From Deinococcus aestuarii (lineage in GTDB: Bacteria; Deinococcota; Deinococci; Deinococcales; Deinococcaceae): 64,000 bases of DNA. The stretch spans positions 31,028-95,027 of the forward strand of contig NZ_JAHKSN010000020.1 of assembly GCF_018863415.1 (NCBI RefSeq), written 5' to 3'. Below are positions 1 through 7,823 of this stretch, piece after piece (position 1 is the stretch's first letter; each line of letters begins with the position of its first letter). The notes below the pieces were generated by a model that saw only the letters and a list, made by a program, of their open reading frames with translations, was not told the DNA's origin and searched no databases. The position numbers and the translations under genes are program-made.

Positions 1-103
1 CCTCAACATGCCAGTCGATCTCGGCACCCGCATCCAGGTGCAGTCTCTCTCGAATGGCCTTGGGGATGGTGGTCTGACCTTTGCTCGTCACGGTGCTTCT
101 CAT
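1..103 (-). CDS. AbrB/MazE-type antitoxin, partial
   Basis: The 34 visible N-terminal residues begin MRSTVTSKGQTTIPKAIRE, the swapped-hairpin AbrB/MazE/SpoVT DNA-binding start, and the gene runs off the left edge. The ATG at 103 is preceded by a strong GGAGGAGG ribosome site. Proteins of this size and type are usually antitoxins that repress their own operon, so a toxin gene probably follows outside the window. The gene sits directly downstream of the helicase-DUF4391 pair in the same orientation. Confidence 0.8.
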   Translation of the reverse strand, partial: MRSTVTSKGQTTIPKAIRERLHLDAGAEIDWHVE

Positions 104-130
104 GCCTGGTCCTCCTCCAATCCGACAGCA

Positions 131-164
131 ATTCCTTACATGTCAATTTAACACAGTAAGGAAT
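131..164. promoter_or_regulatory. Inverted repeat upstream of the antitoxin
   Basis: ATTCCTTAC (131-139) and GTAAGGAAT (156-164) form a perfect 9-bp inverted repeat with a 16-base gap, 28 bases upstream of the antitoxin start. AbrB/MazE dimers bind such repeats to autoregulate. No clear promoter hexamers were found inside it, so the operator role is inferred. Confidence 0.4.
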
Positions 165-174
165 CTGCGGGTCC

Positions 175-945
175 TCAGAAGGTCAGCCGCGCTTTTTCGA
201 TCTCCAATGTTCGAAGCCTCAGGTTCAATTCGACCCGGCGGCCGAGTTGCTTTTCGCGCCTTGCCTCAGCACGCAGTCCAGCTATTTCTCGCTCCAGCCG
301 GGCATGCTCTGCCAGCCTGGAGCGCAGGGCAACGCTGTCCTCGGACAGTTGGTAGCGGCCAGAAATCCGCGCGCCTGCGTGGGCCAGGCCCGCCCTGACC
401 CACAAGTCGTACAGGGCATAGAGATGCGGTGTCGGGTGCCCACCGAGGCCCAGGTGAGTCAGGTAGACCGGATCATGTGGTGAGGGAACGGACCCCAGCA
501 GCACGCTGACAGGAGCGTGTTCCAGTACGACTTGTCCTTCGGCAGCCTGCGAATGTCGCTTGTGGCTCACGCTGACTGCGACGCTGCGGGCCTCCGGCGC
601 GACGCTGAGCAGCAGTAGTGGGTAGGGAATGGCCCGGTGAACCAACTCGGCGAGGCGGCCGGATTTGCCAGTGCCGAGCCCTGTCTCCCGCAGCGTGAGT
701 GTCAGGACCGCCAGCTCGGTGTAGGTCTGGGTTTCACTGCTGTATCCGGGAATGGCGACGGTCTGCGGTTTGAGGCTGGCCTCCCACCGCAATTCGGCTA
801 CGTGAGCCTCTATCAAACGCCTGTCGGCAGCAGTCGGCGTGCCGTGTTCGAGCAGCAACTTTTTGGGAATGCGCTGGCCCACCTCGGCCGTAGGCGGCAG
901 GTTCAGGGCAGCCAGAACGCGCTGAGAGGGGGAATCCGCGCTCAA
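175..945 (-). CDS. DUF4391 domain protein coupled to SNF2 helicase
   Basis: A 256-residue protein with the DUF4391 pattern: an IPKKLLLEHG stretch near residue 27, an AADRRLIEAHV segment, RLAELVHRAIPYPLLLL in the middle and a SHKRHS motif. A charged, Arg/Glu-rich helix closes the C terminus (about 215-254), probably a coiled coil. The TTG start at 945 overlaps the helicase stop (TTGA, 942-945), so the two are translationally coupled. From memory, DUF4391 proteins accompany SNF2-type helicases and type III-like methyltransferase/nuclease genes in phage-defence islands; the biochemical role is unknown. Here the next gene is an antitoxin, so the expected methyltransferase is missing at the usual place. 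Confidence 0.75.
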   Translation of the reverse strand: MSADSPSQRVLAALNLPPTAEVGQRIPKKLLLEHGTPTAADRRLIEAHVAELRWEASLKPQTVAIPGYSSETQTYTELAVLTLTLRETGLGTGKSGRLAELVHRAIPYPLLLLSVAPEARSVAVSVSHKRHSQAAEGQVVLEHAPVSVLLGSVPSPHDPVYLTHLGLGGHPTPHLYALYDLWVRAGLAHAGARISGRYQLSEDSVALRSRLAEHARLEREIAGLRAEARREKQLGRRVELNLRLRTLEIEKARLTF

Positions 946-3900
946 CGGCCGGACCTGCCAGCAGCTTCAGCCGCGAGCGTGGCGGAGGTGGCAACACCCG
1001 TCACAGCGGGTGCCACTGGAAGAATCGCCAGATAGGCCACCACCTCGAAGTCGTTCACGCCCGCAGAGCCCCCCTTGCCGGTGTGCGTGCCGCCCAAGTT
1101 GAAGAGGCTGGCGGCGGCACGTTCCTCAGCCTTACCCGTGATGGCTTGAACTGCGGCGGTCAGGTGCGTTTGCACGTCTTCCATGCGCTCGCCCCGGCGG
1201 GTCAGACGCTCAAAGCGCTCCACGGCACCTTCTTCGGGCTGGTCGCGGCCCGCACTCAGCTTCCGCAGGCGGTCGAGCGCCTGCTTGGCCTGGGTGTAGG
1301 GGAGCAGGGCGGCGCCGTCCTCACCCACGTGCACCAGAAAATGAGGGCTCAGGGGATAGTCCTTCTCCACCGCGCTCAGCGCCCCCGGCGTGGCAGCTCT
1401 CAGGCAGAACAGCGTGCCAGGGGGGATGGTGCCGTCCGAGACCACCGCGGCAAAAATGCCGGGGGGGAGCCTCTCAAACTCCTGGGCGGCGTCCGGGTGG
1501 GCGCCCAGATAGGTGGTCAGGTCCACCCGGAAGTCGTTGAGGGTGAGGTCTGTCAGGCTCAGGCCGCTGCCCAGGTCTTCAAGGTCCATCACCGTGTTCT
1601 GAAGCTGTTGAAGCTGCTTGCGGCGGTACTCCAGGTCGTTCATCACGTTCCCGGCCTGCGCCTCGATCAGGTTCTCCTCGCCGGTCGCGGAGATGTCGAG
1701 CAGCATCATGCGCCCCGATACCCGGCTTTCCAGGTTAATGTACTCGTCCAGTTCCATGTTCGGCCAGAAGTTCACCAATTGAATGCGGTCGTTCGGACTG
1801 CCGATCCGGTCAATCCGCCCGAAGCGCTGGATGATCCGCACCGGGTTCCAGTGGATGTCGTAGTTCACCAGCAGGTCGCAGTCTTGGAGGTTCTGGCCCT
1901 CGCTGATGCAGTCGGTGGCAATCAGCAGGTCGAGTTCGCCCTCGCCTGAGAGGTCGGCCGGACGACCCTTGCTGCGCGGGCTGAAGGCGGTCAGGATGCT
2001 GGCGAGGTCGGTCCGCAGGCCCGGCAGGGTGGTCTTGTTGCTGCCGGAGCCAGTGACCAGCGCGGTCTGCATCCCATGCACCTGGCTCGCCCATCCCGAG
2101 AGCTGGGCATACAGGTACTTGGCGGTGTCAGCGAAGGCGGTGAACACGATGACCTTGCGGTTGCCGGGGTTGAGGGGGTGGGCCAGCTTGCTCCCGATCA
2201 CACGCCGCAGTTGGCTGAGCTTGTCATCCTGCGCGGGCAGCACCTCGCGGGCGCTGTGGAGCAGGGCCGCCAGCCTGTCCCGATCCTCTTCCAGGTCCTG
2301 CCGCCAGCGCACCCGGTCCACATCCGCGAGCAGCACCTTGACCTCGCGGCCGACCGCCTGCGTCTCCAGCATTGGGTCGTCCTCGGCCAGGTCCTCAATG
2401 CCCGGTTCGCTGATGTCCCCGCCCCCGTGCCCGTCATAGGCATCCAGCCGGGCCAGGGTGTGCTCGACGTCAGCGAGTTGCCGCTCCAGCGTGAGCATGA
2501 ACGCGTGGACGGCACTTTCCATGCGCTTGAGCAGGTTGACCCGCAGCAGGTGGATCATGTTCTGCTCACGGTCGGACTGTCGGAAAACTTGCCCGGCCTT
2601 GGTGGACCCCAGCCGGGTGAGATAGCGGCGCTCGTACTCCTCGCGCTTGTGTGGCAGCAGGTACTTCATGGGCGCGTAGGCCGCCAGGCTCAGCCGCCGG
2701 ATCTCCGTGTTGATCTCCTGAATGGCGGGGAACAGGCCGCGGCTGTCCACCTCCGCCTTCACGTTCAGGGGCGGCAGCCGTTCCGGGAATTTGCCGGTTT
2801 CGGCGGTGCCGTAGTAGCGCTGGATGTGCTTGCGCGAGCGGGCAATCGTCAGCAGGTCGAGCAGCCGGAAGTAGTCGAAGCCCAGCATGTCCGTCAGGTG
2901 GGCCGGGGTGCGTTCTTCCTCCGGGAGTCTGAGCCAGGCGTTGAACTGAAGTTGGGCCCGTCGGGTGGTGCCTTCCACACTCGGGATGCCCTGCCCGGAC
3001 AGGGCGGTGTCATCCCCCTCGGTGACGAAGGCAATCTGATTTTTGAGGTCGGCCAGGCGGTTGTTCACCGGCGTGGCGCTGAGCATCAGCACGCGGGTTT
3101 TGACGCCCGATTGGATAATCTGCTCCATCAGGCGCGAGTAGCGGGTCACGCGGGTGTTGACCGCAGCCTTGTTTCTAAAGTTGTGCGACTCGTCGATGAC
3201 CACCAGGTCGTAGTTGCCCCAGTTAACGTGGGCCAGGTCAAGCTCGCCGCTCAGCCCGTGGTCGCGCGAGAGGTCAGTATGGTTCAGGACGTCGTAGTGG
3301 AAGCGGTCGGCGGCCAGGGGGTTGCGGCGGTCGTTGGCCCGGTACAGCGTCCAGTTGTCGCGCAGCCGCTTGGGTGCCAGCACCAGCACTCGGTCGTTGC
3401 GGAGTTCGTAATACTTGATGACCGCCAGCGCCGTGAAGGTCTTGCCCAGACCCACGCTGTCGGCCACGATGCAGCCGCCCAGACGTTCCAGCTTGTCGAT
3501 CACGCCGACCACACCGTCGCGTTGGAAGCGGAACAGCATCCTCCAAATCTCGGTGTCCTTGATGCCCGTGCCGCTACGGACGATGCGCTCCTCGTCCAGC
3601 TCGCCGCCCAGCTCCTTGAAGACGTGGTAGAGCACCGCGTGGTAGATGCGGCTTGGCGGGTTGGGGACGCTCAGGGCGCGCAGGTGTGTTAGAAGGGCGT
3701 CTTTGTCGGCCTGCCCGGCAACCTGACTGGCCCACATCTGGTCGAACCACGCGCCCAGCAGGCCCGCCTCGTCCGCCGTCTCCGTGCATTGGATCAGGCT
3801 CAGTGGGTGCCCGGGCGTGAGGCCCAGGCCCGGTGTGGTGAGCGCACACTGTCCGGCGATGACCCGCAGGGACCCCGCGTCCGCCCGGATGCCCAGCATG

Positions 3901-4214
3901 CCTTGGGGCACTGTTCCCGGGGTGAACCGAAGCTCGGCCCCGGCCAACCAGTCGGCCAGTTGCCGTGCCAGGGCGGGACCATTGAGGCGATTGCGGGCGG
4001 CGCGGTCCGTTTCCGTGCCGAACAGGTCCAGCACGTTCACATCCTGCGGGAGGATGAGCCTTTTGGAATGCGCCGCGAGCAACAGCTCACGCGCCTCCTG
4101 AAAGGCGAACAGCGAGAGTTGTGGCGTGGCGACATCCAGGCTGTAGGCCGGGGGAAGAGCGGACTGAAGGTGAGCCAGGACTGTATCTGCACCCTGGTTG
4201 CGGACGAGCTTCAT
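942..4214 (-). CDS. SNF2/DEAD-like helicase of a defence-type island
   Basis: About 1,090 residues from the ATG at 4214; an upstream in-frame GTG at 4304 would add 30 residues that look unlike conserved protein, so I prefer 4214 although its ribosome site is weak. Superfamily 2 motifs are in order: GGCIVADSVGLGKT (motif I), VVIDESHNFRN (DESH, motif II), MLSATPVNN (motif III), and in the second lobe a helicase-C segment TDCISEGQNLQ followed by QRFGRIDRIGS (motif VI). It should be an ATP-driven translocase on double-stranded DNA. It is coupled to the DUF4391 gene, the arrangement seen in restriction-like defence clusters. No nuclease domain was seen in the protein. Confidence 0.85.
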   Translation of the reverse strand: MKLVRNQGADTVLAHLQSALPPAYSLDVATPQLSLFAFQEARELLLAAHSKRLILPQDVNVLDLFGTETDRAARNRLNGPALARQLADWLAGAELRFTPGTVPQGMLGIRADAGSLRVIAGQCALTTPGLGLTPGHPLSLIQCTETADEAGLLGAWFDQMWASQVAGQADKDALLTHLRALSVPNPPSRIYHAVLYHVFKELGGELDEERIVRSGTGIKDTEIWRMLFRFQRDGVVGVIDKLERLGGCIVADSVGLGKTFTALAVIKYYELRNDRVLVLAPKRLRDNWTLYRANDRRNPLAADRFHYDVLNHTDLSRDHGLSGELDLAHVNWGNYDLVVIDESHNFRNKAAVNTRVTRYSRLMEQIIQSGVKTRVLMLSATPVNNRLADLKNQIAFVTEGDDTALSGQGIPSVEGTTRRAQLQFNAWLRLPEEERTPAHLTDMLGFDYFRLLDLLTIARSRKHIQRYYGTAETGKFPERLPPLNVKAEVDSRGLFPAIQEINTEIRRLSLAAYAPMKYLLPHKREEYERRYLTRLGSTKAGQVFRQSDREQNMIHLLRVNLLKRMESAVHAFMLTLERQLADVEHTLARLDAYDGHGGGDISEPGIEDLAEDDPMLETQAVGREVKVLLADVDRVRWRQDLEEDRDRLAALLHSAREVLPAQDDKLSQLRRVIGSKLAHPLNPGNRKVIVFTAFADTAKYLYAQLSGWASQVHGMQTALVTGSGSNKTTLPGLRTDLASILTAFSPRSKGRPADLSGEGELDLLIATDCISEGQNLQDCDLLVNYDIHWNPVRIIQRFGRIDRIGSPNDRIQLVNFWPNMELDEYINLESRVSGRMMLLDISATGEENLIEAQAGNVMNDLEYRRKQLQQLQNTVMDLEDLGSGLSLTDLTLNDFRVDLTTYLGAHPDAAQEFERLPPGIFAAVVSDGTIPPGTLFCLRAATPGALSAVEKDYPLSPHFLVHVGEDGAALLPYTQAKQALDRLRKLSAGRDQPEEGAVERFERLTRRGERMEDVQTHLTAAVQAITGKAEERAAASLFNLGGTHTGKGGSAGVNDFEVVAYLAILPVAPAVTGVATSATLAAEAAGRSGR

Positions 4215-4317
4215 GTCGCCGATTTTCTCATTCCTTGGGCTCTGCGTGCCGCGGGTTTGCGGGAGGGGCAGGACAGCCTGGGTGGGAGCGTCTGGGCGTT
4301 GCACAACTCCAGCTCAA

Positions 4318-4425
4318 TCAAATGTCGCCGAGAAAGGCGAGGTGACGCTCCAGCTCCTCGCGGATAGGCCCGTACTCTGCCACCCGCCACCCCTCTTCTC
4401 ACTGGGCCTGCATCTCAGCGCGTGC
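4318..4425 (-). pseudogene. Remnant of a paralogue of the IS110-derived gene
   Basis: Reading the minus strand gives EMQAQ, a stop, then AEYGPIREELERHLAFLG before another stop. This lines up with EMRAQEEERLRGAEYAPLQEDLERHLFFLD in the intact gene at 6674-7243. The in-frame stop shows it is dead. It implies that a second copy of that gene once stood here, next to the helicase, before the island took its present form. Confidence 0.7.
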
Positions 4426-4539
4426 CCATCAAGGCTAGGGGTGGCCGAGGCACAGATGGGGTCGGACGATTCCAAAATCAGTTGTGAGTGAGAAATATGT
4501 GCTGTAGCCTCACCGTCAGCATCTTCTAGGAGGCCGACG

Positions 4540-5757
4540 ATGATGACCTGTCCGAATTGCGAGCACCAGACAGACGCGAACCTAAACTTCTGCATGCACT
4601 GCTATCAGCAGACGAAGTGCATCAAGTGCAAGAACACTCTGGTTAAGGGCGCACCCAGATGCCTGCACTGTGGGGAATCGCTTGTTGGCAGCGGGGCGCA
4701 GGCGAGCACGCAGAACACGGTGCACCTGGAGGAGAAGTCCGAGCGCAAAGGAGAGAACTACTCCAACTATCGGAGGCTGACCATCAGCGCCAACGACGAC
4801 GCCATTCCAGGATTCGCCAACGCCCTCAGCGGCAGTTTGGGCGCCGTCCACCAGCCGCAACGGACCATCACCGCCGAGACCAGGAGGCAGCAAGCCTTGC
4901 CGGTCGCACAGCAGGATGGGGCGCCTACCGCTTCTGAGGAAGCGATTGAGGAGGCTGAGGAGGTGCACGTGCCACAGGTGCTTGCGCCTACGCCTGAACT
5001 CAAGCAGATCGGAGAACTCTTCGACCGTAATTCCTCAGGGGTCATCGTTTCCAAGGAGCCAGACTTTAAGGGGAAGACGCAGAAAGAGCAGCAGGTCCGC
5101 TTCACACTGCTGTTCGCCTATGCGCACGAGCACCTCGGGGGCGGAGGTGTGTCGCGGGAGATCATCTATGCTGCCGCGAGGGCGCGCAACATCTTCGATG
5201 CAAACCTCGGCCGCTACATGCCGACTATTCTCCGCGAGCACTTCTACGAGGACTCGGAGGGCATTTACAAGCTGAACCGCGCAGGAACCGAGTCTGTGAA
5301 GGGATACATTGCTGAAATCTTCGACCCTGAGATTCCAGCAGGGCGGTCCTACTGGGAGTCCAGCTCGAAGCCACCACGGCCGCGTTCCTCCATCGGCAAG
5401 TCGGATCAGAAGCTGGTGGAGGAGTGGCTCGCAATCCCATCCAAGTTTGATGGACTGGACGTTCGGTTTATCACCAAGACGGTTGACCATGTAGTGTTTG
5501 CAATCTGGCTCATAACACGCGGCTTGGATGTCGTCAAGTCGGTTGCACCATCTGTCGCCTTTGACTACTATAAGAAGAAGTTCGAGACGATTAACATCGA
5601 TTATAAGCAGTTCGGCCGCGAGATCAGCCGGGAGACCATGAGGCAACTGCTGGAGCAGACAGCCGACCGGAAGTATTACCCGAAGCAGGAAGCGGACGCA
5701 CTCGTCGAAGGTTGGCTAATGGAGCGGGGCATTACGGCGCCCTATAGGGAAGGATGA
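4540..5757 (+). CDS. Double zinc-ribbon protein, first gene of a two-gene module
   Basis: A 405-residue protein. Residues 4-48 form two treble-clef-like zinc ribbons: CPNC...CMHC and CIKC...CLHC. Then comes a polar, Glu-rich linker (about 60-150) and a mostly helical C-terminal half without a family I can name; the part around residues 165-260 (YAHEHLGGGGVSREII, FDANLGRYM) resembles a winged-helix or helical bundle. The ribosome site AGGAGG lies 12 bases before the ATG at 4540; the second codon is also ATG (4543). It overlaps the next gene by ATGA (5754-5757). Base composition is clearly lower in GC than the flanks, suggesting separate acquisition. Function unknown; the pairing with a HEPN-like protein suggests a sensor or adaptor. 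Confidence 0.7.
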   Translation: MMTCPNCEHQTDANLNFCMHCYQQTKCIKCKNTLVKGAPRCLHCGESLVGSGAQASTQNTVHLEEKSERKGENYSNYRRLTISANDDAIPGFANALSGSLGAVHQPQRTITAETRRQQALPVAQQDGAPTASEEAIEEAEEVHVPQVLAPTPELKQIGELFDRNSSGVIVSKEPDFKGKTQKEQQVRFTLLFAYAHEHLGGGGVSREIIYAAARARNIFDANLGRYMPTILREHFYEDSEGIYKLNRAGTESVKGYIAEIFDPEIPAGRSYWESSSKPPRPRSSIGKSDQKLVEEWLAIPSKFDGLDVRFITKTVDHVVFAIWLITRGLDVVKSVAPSVAFDYYKKKFETINIDYKQFGREISRETMRQLLEQTADRKYYPKQEADALVEGWLMERGITAPYREG

Positions 5758-6536
5758 CGAGCTTCCAAGCAGATATTCAGACGCTGGTAACGAAGCTCTC
5801 CTCGTCGCTGCCGAAGGAGATTATTGAACGACTGATCACTGAGTACATCGAGATTAAGCATCAGTTCGTGCTCAACAAGCACCGGCCCAGCGAGCTGTCG
5901 GGGGGGCACTTTGCAGAGACGATGGTGCGCTTGCTTGAGCACATGAGGCAGGGGACATACACGCCGTTCGGAACCACAATCAGAGCGCCGAACATCCTTG
6001 GACCGTTCATGAACGATACCGCGATGCCTGCTTCTTTCCGGCAGTTCGTCACCGCGCTCCTTCCCGTCATGATGGACGTCCGCAATCGTCGCGGTGTCGC
6101 TCACCCGGGAGGAGACATCAACCCTAACTACGCCGACTCCGTGTTTGTCGTCCACTGTGCAGACTGGCTAATGACGGAGGTGGTCCGCCACTTCTACGCG
6201 TGCAGCATCCAGGAGGCCACTCGGCTGGTGGCAAGCATCAACCAGGCCAAGGTTCCGGTCGTCTTCGATTACAACGGGATCGTCCGAATTCTCGATACCA
6301 AGCTCGACTTCAAGAAGAAGACTCTATTGACGCTCTACTACAAGCGTCCGGAGGAGGTAACAGACGCCCAACTGATGACCTGGCTGAGGTACTCGTCGTT
6401 GGCTGCCTACCGCAAGAACATCCTGATCCCACTTGATAAGGAGGCGCTAATTCTACGCACAGGCGACCGCTCCATATTGACGACTACTGGGATCAAGCAC
6501 GTTGAAAAAAACATCGAGTTGAACATCGAGGTCTGA
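5754..6536 (+). CDS. HEPN-like protein (RNxxxxxH motif), second gene of the module
   Basis: A 260-residue, mainly helical protein. Around residues 108-116 it reads DVRNRRGVAHPGGD, matching the R-polar-x(4-6)-H motif of HEPN ribonucleases, followed by an amphipathic helix (ADWLMTEVVRHFYAC) as in HEPN bundles. The C-terminal part (about 155-260) looks like a small alpha/beta or winged-helix domain. It starts in an ATGA overlap with the zinc-ribbon gene, so the two should be made together. HEPN proteins are commonly toxins or abortive-infection effectors that cut RNA; the assignment rests on the motif only. GC content is lower than in the surrounding genes. Confidence 0.6.
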   Translation: MTSFQADIQTLVTKLSSSLPKEIIERLITEYIEIKHQFVLNKHRPSELSGGHFAETMVRLLEHMRQGTYTPFGTTIRAPNILGPFMNDTAMPASFRQFVTALLPVMMDVRNRRGVAHPGGDINPNYADSVFVVHCADWLMTEVVRHFYACSIQEATRLVASINQAKVPVVFDYNGIVRILDTKLDFKKKTLLTLYYKRPEEVTDAQLMTWLRYSSLAAYRKNILIPLDKEALILRTGDRSILTTTGIKHVEKNIELNIEV

Positions 6537-6593
6537 ACCAGTTCCCGTTGGCAGGGATGCCAATTGAGTCCTTGAATCTGAAGTTGAGGGCCA

Positions 6594-6615
6594 GCGCCCC
6601 TGCTCAGAGGGGCGC
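6594..6615. terminator. GC-rich hairpin between convergent genes
   Basis: GCGCCCCT (6594-6601) pairs perfectly with AGGGGCGC (6608-6615) around a 6-base loop. It lies between the stop of the HEPN-like gene and the stop of the IS110-derived gene. There is no T run, so it may be a weak bidirectional terminator. Confidence 0.45.
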
Positions 6616-6673
6616 CGGGATGAAAACGCATCGTGCTCTCCTTACGATATAGAGTAGGAAAAGCGAGCCCCCG

Positions 6674-7243
6674 TCAGCCTTCCCCCTGGGCCTCCGCGCC
6701 CTCCCGAGGCAGGACTGCCTGCACCATGTAGAGCAACAGCTCGTGCAGCCGCCCCAACTGCCGGTCAAGGAAGAACAGGTGACGCTCCAAGTCCTCCTGG
6801 AGAGGTGCGTACTCGGCCCCCCGCAACCGCTCTTCCTCCTGAGCCCGCATCTCCAGCACCTGCCGCCGCCGCGCCAGCAGCAGGCGAACCCGTTCGTCGG
6901 ACCCCTCTTGGGTGACGAACCGGACAGACCCGGCCATCTGCACCACGGTGGTCGCACCTGAGAGCCCTGCGCCAGCAGTCGCCGCGAAGGCCCGCACCTG
7001 CTCCTTGGAGGTCACCCTCACCCGCACGCCGCGTTCCAGCAGCGCCACCATCACGGGCAGTTCTCCACCACCCAGCGCCTGCACCAGCACCGCCGCCGGG
7101 CGCAGCTCGCCGATACGCTGGGCCAACCGCTCCACGCCTTCCAGGGAATCGTCCTCGGAGAAGACTTCACCCGTCGGGGCGACGGCCGCCCGCCAGGCCC
7201 CCCGGCTGTGCTTCAGACCGACGTACACCTCCGACATGCCCAC
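6674..7243 (-). CDS. Domesticated IS110 transposase N-terminal domain, catalytically dead
   Basis: A 189-residue protein that follows the IS110/IS1111 DEDD N-terminal domain along its whole length: VGLKHSRGAWRAAVAP at the start, VLVQALGGGELPVMVALLE, RVRVTSKEQVRAFAATAGAGL, then LLARRRQVLEMRAQEEERL and a final helix. The usual acidic residues are gone: the first Asp is Lys11, the Glu of EATGG is Gln, and the KTDAxDA region reads SGATTVVQ with no Asp. The C-terminal Tnp20 domain with the catalytic Ser is absent. The reading frame is intact and sits 4 bases downstream of a small gene, so it looks maintained as an operon rather than decaying. It may bind nucleic acid; function unknown. Confidence 0.65.
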   Translation of the reverse strand: MGMSEVYVGLKHSRGAWRAAVAPTGEVFSEDDSLEGVERLAQRIGELRPAAVLVQALGGGELPVMVALLERGVRVRVTSKEQVRAFAATAGAGLSGATTVVQMAGSVRFVTQEGSDERVRLLLARRRQVLEMRAQEEERLRGAEYAPLQEDLERHLFFLDRQLGRLHELLLYMVQAVLPREGAEAQGEG

Positions 7244-7247
7244 CTCC

Positions 7248-7532
7248 TCAGAACGGGATCAGGAGGTTCAGCAATCGCCGCAGTTCGTCCGGCGAATCAT
7301 CCGCCGTCCGGGTGGCGGCGCGGGCAGCCATCTCCCGGAACTCCTCCTCGGACGGGAGCGCCGTGGCCTCCACGGTGAGGGTATGGGGAGACCACCCGGC
7401 CTCGCTGCCGCACTCGAGAAGCACCTCATCTGGGCCGTAGCAGCGCCCGGGCTCCAGCTCGAAGCGGGCTCGCCACACCCCCTCGGGCGCCAGGACGATG
7501 AAGAGGAAGGAAGAGAGCGTCACTGCTCCCAT
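7248..7532 (-). CDS. Small unknown protein upstream of the IS110-derived gene
   Basis: About 94 residues from the ATG at 7532 (MGAVTLSSFLFIVLAPEG...), with an in-frame GTG/ATG extension to 7607 that reads less like protein. The middle is beta-rich (WRARFELEPGRCYGPDEVLLEC) and the end is a charged helix. Its stop is 4 bases from the start of the IS110-derived gene, so they are probably one operon. No family recognised. A copy of the recurring GGTCCGCAAAA motif lies about 70 bases upstream (7599-7611). Confidence 0.5.
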   Translation of the reverse strand: MGAVTLSSFLFIVLAPEGVWRARFELEPGRCYGPDEVLLECGSEAGWSPHTLTVEATALPSEEEFREMAARAATRTADDSPDELRRLLNLLIPF

Positions 7533-7823
7533 TCTGCCCCCACAAAGGTGAAAAGCACGAACACGTCGGGAAAGTCGAGGCGTCCCAGCGGCAGAGAGGG
7601 TCCGCAAAAAACAAAGAGGGGCCCCGTCCCGCCCTGTGCCTCTTCAGAAGGCGTGTCCGGGGATGTGGCGGTGCCATCTTGATCCATCCACCTGTTCCTG
7701 GGAACGAGCACGTCTGCCGGCCAGACGCCTCAGCGCCACGCTATCGTAAGTACGTCTCACACGCTGTGAAGCGGACAGATGAGCATGAACTTTTCCTACC
7801 ACTGCCGCACTGGAGGTGTGCCC

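Noticed and set aside
2076..3692. 538-residue open frame on the plus strand
   Set aside because: Shadow of the SNF2 helicase gene, no domain pattern.
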